A DNA stretch of 64,000 nt. Source: Myrica gale. Taxonomy: Eukaryota > Streptophyta > Magnoliopsida > Fagales > Myricaceae. Under the pieces are notes generated by a model that worked only from the letters and a program-made list of their open reading frames with translations, was not told where the DNA came from and ran no database searches. A program made the position numbers and the translations under genes. Position 1 is the first letter of the stretch; each line of letters opens with the position of its first letter. Below are positions 50,442 through 64,000 of this stretch, piece after piece. The DNA lies in NCBI GenBank assembly GCA_963930655.1, contig OZ005605.1, positions 22,451,501 through 22,515,500 on the forward strand, read 5' to 3'.

Positions 50442-51528
50442 ATATATTTTTTTTCTAAGCACTTATTATTCCTATTTTCTCTAATTTATGTACTTGCGAT
50501 TTTTTTAAAATGATTTTCTTCAATACTCGAATTTATGTACTTGTTAATTTTGTAGTGCTTAATTATTTTCCAATACAGTTGGGGTATTTATTTTTATTTT
50601 TGACTTTGTCAACTGAAAATGACTTTTTTTTCTCTGTATAAAGAAGCTTTAAGCATATTCTTTGAGTTGTTCGGGGCCTCTGTGCATTTGACTTCGATTT
50701 AAAAATCAATCAAGAGACGTTGCGTATATTCCTAAGGAAACCTAAACACAGGAAAAAAAAAACAAAATAAAATAAAAAATTGGCCACCCAAGCGTTCAAG
50801 TTGCTACGAACGAACATGCATGAACCGGTTGAGCTGGCAGGACCAGGTCGCATCCGCTTCAATGAGGCCATCCATCTGGCGCCACCTGGTTGATCATTCC
50901 TAGTCCACACAAAACGACAACGTCGCCGCAAGCAACACCAGCGCCAGGATTTACCCACCCACACACCATTTCCGAGGCCGTCAAAGCTATTCGATTTTCT
51001 CACGTGCCCTGATATCCATTGGACATCCATTGAAAATACCCAAAGCCGCTGCAATTATCCGCAACCACCAAATCCCATTGGTTGGTGACCCAATCTCTTC
51101 GTCTCACTCTCCGTCACACCCGGTTCCATTTCTGGATAGTTTTCGACTTTTCGTCCGGTAACCCGAGCCCCAGATCTTTCCCCTTACACTCCATCATCAT
51201 ACAGGTGACTTCCGTAAGATCTGTCTGAATCTAATCTATTTTTGTTTTCTTCTAAATAACCTGTCTGAATCTATTGCGTGTAAACATTGCAGGGACTAAC
51301 ATCATAAAAAATTATACCACCGCCCTCATTTGCTTAATGTGGAGCCGATCGCGCAGGCAGGGGCAGGGCATGGGCTTCGTTGCATTTGCGGCCAGAACGA
51401 TACTGAACATTATGGCGTTGATGCTGACTTCACTTTGAGTCAATCGAGAAAATAGGATACTCTCTCTCCCGCTTCGGGTTTCGCTTGGAGCTATATCCGT
51501 ATAAATTAATATAACTTACAAGTACTAC
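50442..51528. other. Upstream region of the DUF676 gene
   Basis: No gene recognised. The part from about 51060 to 51528 is probably promoter and 5' untranslated region. GTGACTTCC after CATACAG at 51204 and AACATTGCAG at 51293 would allow a 5'-UTR intron, but this cannot be fixed without transcripts. Confidence 0.4.
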
Positions 51529-54500
51529 ATGGCTTCGGCGCCTTTGAGCTATATATATTCACCGAGGTTTAGTGCTAACCGTTGGAGTGCGAAGCAAGGA
51601 CCTCTAAGCTTGTCCTCTACGTCGTTGTGTTCCTCTTCTTCTTCGTGTTGTTCGTCTTCTTCGTTGAGTCATTGTCAGGGATTGAGCTTCTCTTCAGGTA
51701 AATTATATATTTTTGCTTCTGCAACTTCTCCTCCCTGGTTGAATTTAAGAGGATTTGAATCGAGAAGTTGAACGTTCATAGTCATAATCACTGGATATGG
51801 AAGAAGGTTTTGAATTCGTCGTCTTTGTGTATACGTGAACCCTGTGAGCTTTTGCATGTTGATAGAGAGCATCAGAAGGTGTATTCTGTGTCAAATTAAT
51901 CGATTTTTTTACTAAGCGAAATTATTTATGAGATTTTCGTATCACGATATCTGTGTTATTTGATGTAACATGGCTTGGAATATCTTACTCTCTGTGATTA
52001 AGTTGTATTGGAATTCACTTTGTAAGTAGATTATTGTACACTTTCTCTGCTGGAAGGCTTGACTGATGATTAGCAAAATTTCAGAGGAGTTCGGCGCATT
52101 TTTATGGCTCTATTGGGTGCATTATGACCTTTCAGATTTCAGATTCAAACATTATCTTATAGCCGACAAGTACTTTGGACTTCTACACCCTGCTGCCATA
52201 CTTCGATTTTGTCCATTCTGTTTCTATTACCAATTAGACAAAGAAAACCAAAGAGGAAGAAGTAGAAGGAAAGAGAGATAGCAGAGAGTGTCTAAAATGC
52301 CATCCTGTAGACTTATCCCAGGTGGGACGAAATTACTTTGGCCGCTTCTATCGGTCAAACATTGATCATTGATCACAAGTGAAAACTCTGGGATTAGAAC
52401 AACAAGGAATATCTCACGACTATTGAACTAGCAAACAACACAGAATATCGTTAAACTATTGAACTAGCAAGAATTAGACTATAATTTGGACTAGAGGAGC
52501 ATTTGATCAAACTTCTGGCATTTAACCACTCTCTATCAATCGTGATTACTAATACTTAGAAATGTCATTTATTTCATAGTCTGTATGACTAAAAGCAAGA
52601 TGTTAAATCACACGCATCATCTTTCTTGTATGTGGATCCCTTGAGTTTCATATAATGCCATACTTTAATTTGTGCTCCGATTTTCATTGTACTTCAGGGT
52701 GTTAGATAAACTTGTGCAGGCACAAATAATAGTTGGAGACAGCAAGGCTTTAAAGCTCAAGCTATGAGTACTGCCACTGAAGTAAATGTCGGATCATCCA
52801 GGAACATTGCAAATGGAAAAGATGAACCAGATCATCTACTTGTCTTAGTTCATGGGTACTTGGCTAGGTAATATTGATCAATCAAAAAATGATATCCAGA
52901 GTAGAACTTGAGGAAGTGAAAGCTAAGGGACAGAAGAAAGTAATGAATCTGTAACATACGCTATGCTATTTGAGATAGTTGACAGATGAAGATAGACATC
53001 CACATGTTTAAGGCTTCATTCTAACATGTACCCATTAGCATGGATCAGTTGTCTATGCTCTAAATTGCCTTATCATATCTTTTTTTTTTTCTTTTAATTC
53101 CAGCTTTGAACAAGTTTTAGGGCTTCAGTAACTTCCCTTAATCAGAACCTAGAGATGTCAGCTTTAAGATGCACTAAAGCAAACACTTATTCCTCTGCTT
53201 TAGAATCAATTCTGTCTTATTAATTGCTTTGGTAGTGATGATTGTAGAACTAGTGGTTTGTTCAGATGCCATCATGCTTCTTTTTTAAGTGCCTTTCGTA
53301 CTATGGAAGCTTTTGTATTTTCTGGTGCTCCAATTGCAGTTTGTACTTAGAAAGGATTATGCAACATGATCTCGTTTCAAATTTTTACCGTGTTTTTTTT
53401 TCATCTCTTCGCACTGGATGTTTACATAATTCTCTTGTATGTCTTCGTGCTGATGTTTTCACAGTTATGTTTCCTTCAGCCTGTTATCTCTAGAGGTATC
53501 GAGTTGACTGATTTCTGATTACTGCAGCGCAAGTGACTGGATATATGTAGAAGCGGAGTTAAAAAAACGCCTTGGAAAAAAATTCTTAATTTATGGTATG
53601 TCATCTTTTTTTTTTTTTTTTTTGCGCGAGGGAAGGTGGGGGGGCTTTTCTCCATTTGCAGATTATGAGTTAAGAGAAGGGTTGGGCCTCCTTCCTCTTC
53701 ACTGCACTCAGTTAAGTCTTAGTTGAGTTGAATTTGGTAGAACTAAGTGGTCCCTTGGATTAAAAAAAAAAAGTGGTCCCTTGGCTCTTCTTTTGCACAC
53801 CGTTGTCTTTTCAATGGGACGAACATCAGATGCTAAAATGGAGGCAGTATCAGTGTTATTATAAGATTTTCCATTTCAAGAAGTCAGGGTAATTTTGTTC
53901 TTTTGTGTGCAGCAAGTTCATCAAACGCTTATACTAAAACCTTTGCTGGAATTGATGGAGCTGGGAAGAGGTTAGCGGATGAAGTGAGTATTCAAACCTA
54001 GGCAAAAAGATGTTAACTCTTTACATCCATCTGTAATAGATGTAGCACGCACCTTTATAAATGACTTAATGCCGTTGATATAAACAGGTCATGCAAGTTG
54101 TGCGAAACAATGACAGCCTCAAAAAAATCTCATTCTTGGCCCATTCTCTCGGTGGCTTGTTTGCAAGATATGCTGTCTCCGTTCTTTATACCCCACATGG
54201 CATAAGTAGTGGCAAATCTGATGATCCCACCAGTTCCGCGGTGGCAAATTCACAAACAACATACTCTTTAAGACGAGGTATGATTGCTGGATTGGAGCCA
54301 GTCAATTTTATTACCTTGGCATCTCCACATCTTGGGGTGAGAGGCAAAAAACAGGTTTGTCCTTTGAGGGATAGCTCATTGTGTCTATTTTATCTTTGTT
54401 GCGATATCAGAATCACTATACTGTTGCCAATTTGGGCTTTAATGGTCACCCCTTTTCCTCTTATGTTATGGGTTTATCGTATTACACTACAGGGTTTTGT

Positions 54501-57500
54501 GTGTCTCTGTAGATGGAGAACATAACATTGCACTCTGTTGCTCTTCGCTAGTTTTTCAAAAGTTTTGGAGTATTTTCAAATTATATGTCTAGCTGTCAAG
54601 TTAATTATGGAAAAATATTTGAGTACAAACTTGTAGGAGGATAAACTATTGCGACTATGAAGCTAAAACTTCAGGAGTTCGTTTTGTCTTATGTGATATT
54701 GTCATCTAGGAAAATATCGAATAAGAATACCTATGGAAAACAAAGGCCAAATCTTTGAGCTGTTTACTTGATTCATTGCTTGACCCCTTTATTGGATAGT
54801 ACTTTTCATCCCAAAGTAGTATGTTTATTGTCTTTAGGAACTTACTCAGGTGCCCTAGTTCTTGAACTCGTGATTCATCCTTTACTCTGTTCTTATAGAG
54901 AAGGAGGTTCCATTTGAGTTACTGTGCATTACAACCAGTAATGATCAATTGCACCTTAAATGCTTTAGTTCGATAATACATGAGTCGAAGAATATGAGAT
55001 AAAAGAATTTAATGAAGATATAATAGTTACCAACTATTAAAAAATTAAAATCTACCGATAAAAAGTGATTAAAAGATAGATTATTACTATGAGGAAATAA
55101 TCGCTGTGAGTTTAAACAAGACGTGATGCTAACACATAGTAATAATGAGAAACTATTAAAGAATCATCATATGTCGCAAAATACTTGACAGCTAATAATG
55201 TTGAAGGAAAATGAGTGAAACCAAAAGTTCAGAAATAGTGATAATTTTGTCTTCCTCCAATTGCAAGCAGCCAATAATGTTGTGCATCCAGTAATCCCTA
55301 ACTCTATGAATGTTCACCATTAGTATCAAGACTACTGGCACCTGATGCCAGACAGTTCAGTTTCTTTTTTGTTTTTCCTATTTTAATCTTCTATGGTTAT
55401 TATTCAGCTCCCACTCCTCTTTGGGATTTCCATCCTAGAGAAACTGATTCTACCGTTAGCTCCAATAATTAGTGGCCGAAGTGGTATTCAGATGTTCCTC
55501 AATGATGGCAAACCTAACAAACCACCTCTTCTTTTAAGAATGGCATCTGATTGTGAAGATGGAAAATTCATGTAAGTTGAGAAAGGTTTCTATAGTTGCT
55601 AAAGGCAATTTCTTCTTTGCCATGGTAGTTCAATAGTTCTAATCTGTTTGGCTTTGCAGATCATCCCTTGGTGCTTTTGAACACCGCATTGTTTATGCTA
55701 ACGTATCTTATGATCGTATCCAACTGCGTTTCATTTACTTTTTTTTTTTTTCACTCAACTGGCTGTGGTAACATTTATATATTTGTTCTCTCGCCATTAT
55801 ACCTGTATCTTTAACATCATATAGAACTGGTTGGTTGGCGCACATCCTCCATAAGAAGGGAGTCAGAACTTTCTGATGTAAGTTTGTGATTTATTTTCTT
55901 GAACTATGTCATGTGCTGATATTTTTTAATTGTTGAATGTTCTGTTAGTTAAGAAGCAAGTGTTCTGTTATGGAAGATAAAGAAATTCATTGACTGAATA
56001 GTGTTGTCTTTTTATCGATCTTTTTTTTTGGTCTTTCTTAGTTAAGATGAAATTTATAGGGTTGGTGCAGTCCTAGACATATGCTAAAAGTTAGTTCTTA
56101 TGTCCTTTTACTTGGTTTTTCTTTATTTTGTTTCCCGAAGGAAGTGCACATCAGTTTGCTACTAAAAAATAATTTCCATCATGTTTTGGCTGAGTTTGAT
56201 AGGATGTCCTAGGATGTAAACACATTATGAGACATTAAGAGCCAGTTAAACAACGCTTTTACTGTCAGCTAAGTGCGGAGGAACTATGTAATTGTGGGAG
56301 TTGATGGTAAGGAGTACTTGGACAAAACACAAAATAGACGGTAAGGGGTAGGACACAGCTTAAGAAGACCATATCGTATTGCACTCTTTTGCTTTCGCAA
56401 CCCAGCCAAGCGATATGTGTAGTAGCTGCTTTATAGTTGGAATTTATTGGTACAGAAATATTTAAGATAGCTTGGAGTTGATGAATGGGTTTTCTGCAGT
56501 CTTGGTTCAACTTAAAAATTGTAGCCGTAACTCTTGAACTGAATCTCACCTTGCATGCACAAGAGATATTTTATTGTTTAAGGTAGTGAAGTGCTTGCCC
56601 ATGGGAGATTTGGGTCGTGGAGATAGTGGGCTGACATAAGAGCAGGACATGCCTTTGAAGTAAGGAGAACTCTTGTATTGATCTGAAATGTCCATGCAAC
56701 GCAATATTCATATGATGGCATATATGAACTTCATAGCATGAGTCATATCCTCAAGCAAATTCATCTGAGATAATTTCTTAAGAAACAGAGGGAATTGAAA
56801 TGGCGGGAAGGACTGCAGGAGGGTGTAGGTTATGTTCCTAATGATCTTATAGATTACTTATAGTCAGTTACTGGGGTATCTTGATTTCTTCTACTTTATT
56901 GTTCTTATAAAAAAGATATTTCGAATCTTGTTTGGCATGATGAGTTGCTAAAATGTTAGTTGCCTGTGTGTTTACCATGCTAAAGAAACCAGTAGCTGAT
57001 TTACTTATTTCGGTTATGGAAATATAAACTATAAATCAAGAGTCTGTCGGTATGCTTATGCATCATCCTGACTTCTCCTACTTAATTGAAAGCCCCCTCG
57101 CCAATCTTTGGATGGTTACAAGCATGTTGTCAGTGTTGAGTATTGTCCCCCAGTTGCCTCCGATGGCCCCCATTTTCCACCAGAAGCGGCCAAAGCTAAG
57201 GAAGCGGCACAAAATGCACCAAGCGCTCAAAATACGTTGGAATATCATGAAATAATGGAAGGTAACAATTTTTTTTTGGTTTTCTAGGCAATGGAAGCTA
57301 ACATTGATTTGCAACCAACGTGACAATTCCTAAACGAGATTCCTACTGTCGCATGACGAGAAATAATTACAGTTTTTTGCTTGTTGGCAGAGGAAATGAT
57401 ACGTGGATTACAGCAACTAGGATGGAAGAAGATCGATGTCAGCTTTCATTCTCTATTCTGGCCCTTCTTCGCCCACAACAACATTCATGTAGGGACCCTA

Positions 57501-57678
57501 CCCAACTTTTCATTTGGAGATCTTTGCTCCTCAGTTTGAGTCTTTAATCTGATTGCTGCCTCGAATTCAGGTGAAAATTGAGTGGCTACACAATGCTGGT
57601 GCTGGAGTGGTGACTCATGTTGCAGACAGCTTAAAACAAGAACCTTCCTCTTCCTCATTCATTGCTTCCAGCCTGTAG
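51529..57678 (+). CDS. Putative serine esterase/lipase of the DUF676 family
   Basis: Exons: 51529-51697, 52720-52867, 53528-53595, 53913-53983, 54088-54354, 55408-55571, 55660-55715, 55825-55877, 57093-57261, 57391-57488, 57571-57678. Phases agree and give 456 residues. The first about 55 residues are Ser-rich with few acids and look like a plastid transit peptide. The alpha/beta-hydrolase core starts at DHLLVLVHGYLA (oxyanion region), and the nucleophile elbow AHSLGG puts the Ser at about residue 172. Other landmarks are NFITLASPHLGVRG, PPLLLRMASDCEDGKF, VGWRTSSIRRESELSD, DGYKHVVSVEYCPPVASDGP and HSLFWPFFAHNNIH with candidate His residues. It should hydrolyse an acyl ester, probably of a plastid or membrane lipid, but the substrate is unknown. 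The acceptor of exon 9 (GAAAG|CCC) is the least certain join. Confidence 0.88.
53745..53784 (+). repeat. A-rich micro-insertion flanked by a 14-bp target duplication
   Basis: Within intron 3 of the DUF676 gene, AAGTGGTCCCTTGG occurs at 53745-53758 and 53771-53784. Only ATTAAAAAAAAA lies between. The structure is the same as at 4307-4355 and again suggests abortive LINE-driven insertion, although tandem duplication with slippage is possible. Confidence 0.55.
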
Positions 57679-59564
57679 CAATGTATGCCTGCATTGTAGA
57701 AACCACCCCCACACCCCCAAAACAAAAAAGAAAAAAAAAATCCTTTTCTTTTTGAAACCTCTGCTGGTTGGTTATTTTTTCGTCTGCTAATAAATACCAA
57801 AGCTGAAACTTGTGGAAGAATCTCATAATTCATTGAATAAAGAAGTACTTCCATTGGTCATCGACTCTATGGAGTGCCAATACCACAGTATTATGCATTA
57901 TCAAAGCCAAATTTCCTTTTCCTTCTAGTTGTGTGGAATTATGTAGGTGGCATCTTTTGTCTTTATGCAATGGTTTTTTCCCCTTCTATTTTTCGTTTTC
58001 ATTCTGGCCTTTGAAATTGTTGAAGGATATTGCAACCCATTCTACAAGTTGATAGCTACTGAAACTTCTCGGTTAATATAGAGAGAAATGTAAAGTTAAG
58101 TGGCATTCGCCCATTGTATATGGAGGAGCACGCGATTTCATGCTTCCAAACCTTCCTTCTTTCTTTTTTATATATTTTTTCTCACTTGTGTTCTTTAAAT
58201 GCATGAATTTAATTTTTATTTAAAGGATAATAAGACAAAAAACGTAGGAGCACTCTCTTCTCTCACGTAATCATGGAGGATATTCCTCGCTTGACGTGTT
58301 TCTCCTTTCCTCATTTCATGTTGATTCGGGATAATCGTTTCGTAAGGTCAATACTGGTGACGTTAATCAATAGGACTTAGGATAAGGTTGAGTTTTCTAG
58401 GCCTGAAAAACATGGGGAGGAATATTTCTCCCATCAAATCAATCACTATCACAACTCTTTCAAATGAAATTACAACTTGAATAACAATGTTATATACGGG
58501 AATGTTCGAGGGGAAAAATTTTGGCTATCGAGGTTCAAGAAATATTATAACTTAAAAAAATGTTATGGAATTTGATGAAAAAGTGAAAAGATAAAAGATT
58601 TTTAATAAATATTATAATAATAAAAAATAATATGATAAATTTTTTATTATTAAATTTAAATTTTTGGTCTCAAATTATTTATGTTCAAACAAGAATATAA
58701 AAAACGTTGGATATTTGATATAAATAAAAGTATCCGCTAAAAAAATAATTTAAAATTTGTTTAGGACAAAAGAAAGGTTGCCTTAATATTATATTAAGAG
58801 GATGTTCGGTTAGAGTAAATTTTGAGAATTTTTTGTGTTTTAAGAATATTTAGATAAAGTTAATTTTATTGATATACGTGTTATAGTTATTTGTATGTAG
58901 CGTAAAAAATTATGTTTGATTCTGAAGATTCAAAATCCTGAAAGTTCAACAAAAACGAAGACATTCTAATCATATTCATAAACATCTCCTACCTTACTAC
59001 CAATTATTTATTTTCGTTTCAAACCTTTTTGCATTCGTGATCCGATTTCACCATTCTGTACCACCCCACCCGTTCAAATATATTTCTTACGGAAACACGG
59101 TTCAGGCATTCTCTTCTTTCTGGGTCAGGCTCCAAGTCCGGACCACAGACCGGTTGGTCCAAGCCTTTTTTTTAAAAAAAAAACAAAAGAAGAAAACGCA
59201 AAGAGAAGGGATAAATGAGGGAAAAAAACAAGGGATATACTTCAGAATAGTTGAGAACCCGAAAAGTAAAAGGGTCTTTTTTATTTTTTATTTTTTTCAA
59301 GGTCTTTCCTACTGTTAAAAATAAAAAAAGACCTTTGAGCTTCAATCCACCAACAATTCTGCCCCATCTGCCATCATTTCTCTACTCTCTAACCACACTC
59401 GCGAGTTAACCAGGGGTCCTAATCGCGAGTGGGAAATCAACTTCCAATCTCTCCCCTCGCACTGGTTTTAAGTCCCCGGCCCCTCCAACCAAACCAAACC
59501 ACCCACCCTGCTCTGCTGAGACTTTTAGACGCAGAGAGAGAGAGAGAGCGAACAGAGATCGGCT
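57679..59564. other. Intergenic DNA between DUF676 and 14-3-3
   Basis: DUF676 3' untranslated sequence comes first. AT-rich DNA with one decayed Tourist-like copy follows, then the 14-3-3 promoter and 5' leader with an AG-repeat at about 59533-59548. No other gene was recognised. Confidence 0.5.
58795..58969. mobile_element. Decayed Tourist-like MITE related to the 48.96-kb copy
   Basis: The left end GAGGATGTTCGGTTAGAG is identical over 17 bases to the 48964 element, and the interiors align (GAATTTTTTGTGTTTT...GAGAATAT-like text). The right end is eroded. TAA flanks 58798-58966. Confidence 0.65.
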
Positions 59565-63360
<3,796 letters not shown>

Positions 63361-64000
63361 AGTGAAGCTACTATGCACGGAGAAATCCAATGCCTGCAGA
63401 GAAACTTGGGTGCCTTGTGTTCTTTCTCTCTTCCCTCTATCTATCGGAGAAATTCAAGTTCTGTCATTTGTTCTTGTGTGGACTCTGTATCTTTGAGATT
63501 GTAGTAGTTTGTCTTTGGATTGTCAGCCCATTTGCGATCTAGGAGTAATCACTTTCCCTTGCTGTTGACTTAAACTTAATGTATTCAGAGCTTTCTTTAG
63601 GAGGCCTTTTCTTCGTATACTCGTGTTGACAGTGGGGACGCCATTTGGACGGAGTGGCATTATACTATATTCCTGTTCCTTATACATTTACTTGCGCTGC
63701 TTGCAAGTTTTATAGTAATTATTTGCCTTAACGCACTGTTGTAGCATAGCTCTATTTGTTGGGCTTTCTTTGTATGCTAATCTGATGCACGGACAGAGAA
63801 GGATTATAAAGGATCAATACGGAATGGATACCCATATTAACAATTTTTCAACTACATAATAATTTCTTTGGGAAAAATGAAATATCATATTACCAGAAAA
63901 TGATTGTATTTCTAACGAAAACCAAGAGGGCGATTAGACTTTGAATACGCCTCAAACTTTTGTAATAACTATTGAGTCAGGTGAAATATAGAAGATCAAT
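63361..64000. other. 14-3-3 3' untranslated region and downstream DNA
   Basis: Sequence after the stop codon with AT-rich polyadenylation-like segments near 63.6-63.8 kb. The frame at 63278-63496 is a shadow through the last intron and UTR. Confidence 0.5.

Overview
This is a nuclear segment of a flowering plant, almost certainly a eudicot. Most genes are split by short, AT-rich GT-AG introns, intergenic DNA is AT-rich, and the predicted proteins match land-plant families: autophagy E1 ATG7, the LCB1 subunit of serine palmitoyltransferase, the plant-only TFIIB relative PTF2, a metal-binding HIPP, a SAG12-type papain protease and a mu-type 14-3-3. Intergenic spaces hold plant-type transposons. 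I could not fix the genus. Exon borders come from splice consensus, reading phase and remembered family sequences, not from alignment or transcripts. Where I list exons, the phases add up to an intact reading frame.

Layout. 1-6 kb: LCB1 (+, 12 exons), converging on an armadillo-repeat gene (-, 2 exons, 6.8-9.5 kb). 9.5-14.1 kb: no recognisable gene. 14.1 kb: tRNA-Gly(GCC) (-). 14.8-19.3 kb: ATG7 (-, 14 exons), with a 102-bp tandem duplication just upstream. 20.5-23.4 kb: a bHLH transcription factor (-, 2 exons). 23.4-32.4 kb: a repeat-rich stretch with a complete TRIM retrotransposon, a PGIP-like LRR relic, a probable non-autonomous hAT-like element containing a 46-bp perfect palindrome, and a broken piece of ketol-acid reductoisomerase. 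33.1-35.5 kb: a papain-type protease (-) whose last codons are interrupted by a 1.2-kb Mutator-like element carrying a probable NAC gene fragment. 38.4-40.1 kb: intronless PTF2 (+). 40-46 kb: mostly repeats and relics. 46.4-48.0 kb: HIPP gene (+). 48.2-50.4 kb: a cluster of small DNA transposons (one CACTA, two Tourist-like). 51.5-57.7 kb: DUF676 serine esterase/lipase (+, 11 exons). 59.6-63.4 kb: 14-3-3 (+, 7 exons) with a LINE fragment in one intron.

The genes do not form a pathway or operon; they are independent housekeeping, signalling and stress genes. The most notable finding is the Mutator-like insertion in the protease. Its 9-bp target duplication is perfect, the protease stop codon now lies inside the transposon's terminal inverted repeat, and the codons for the usual C-terminal tail are still present on the far side of the element. 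I saw no wholly new gene system.
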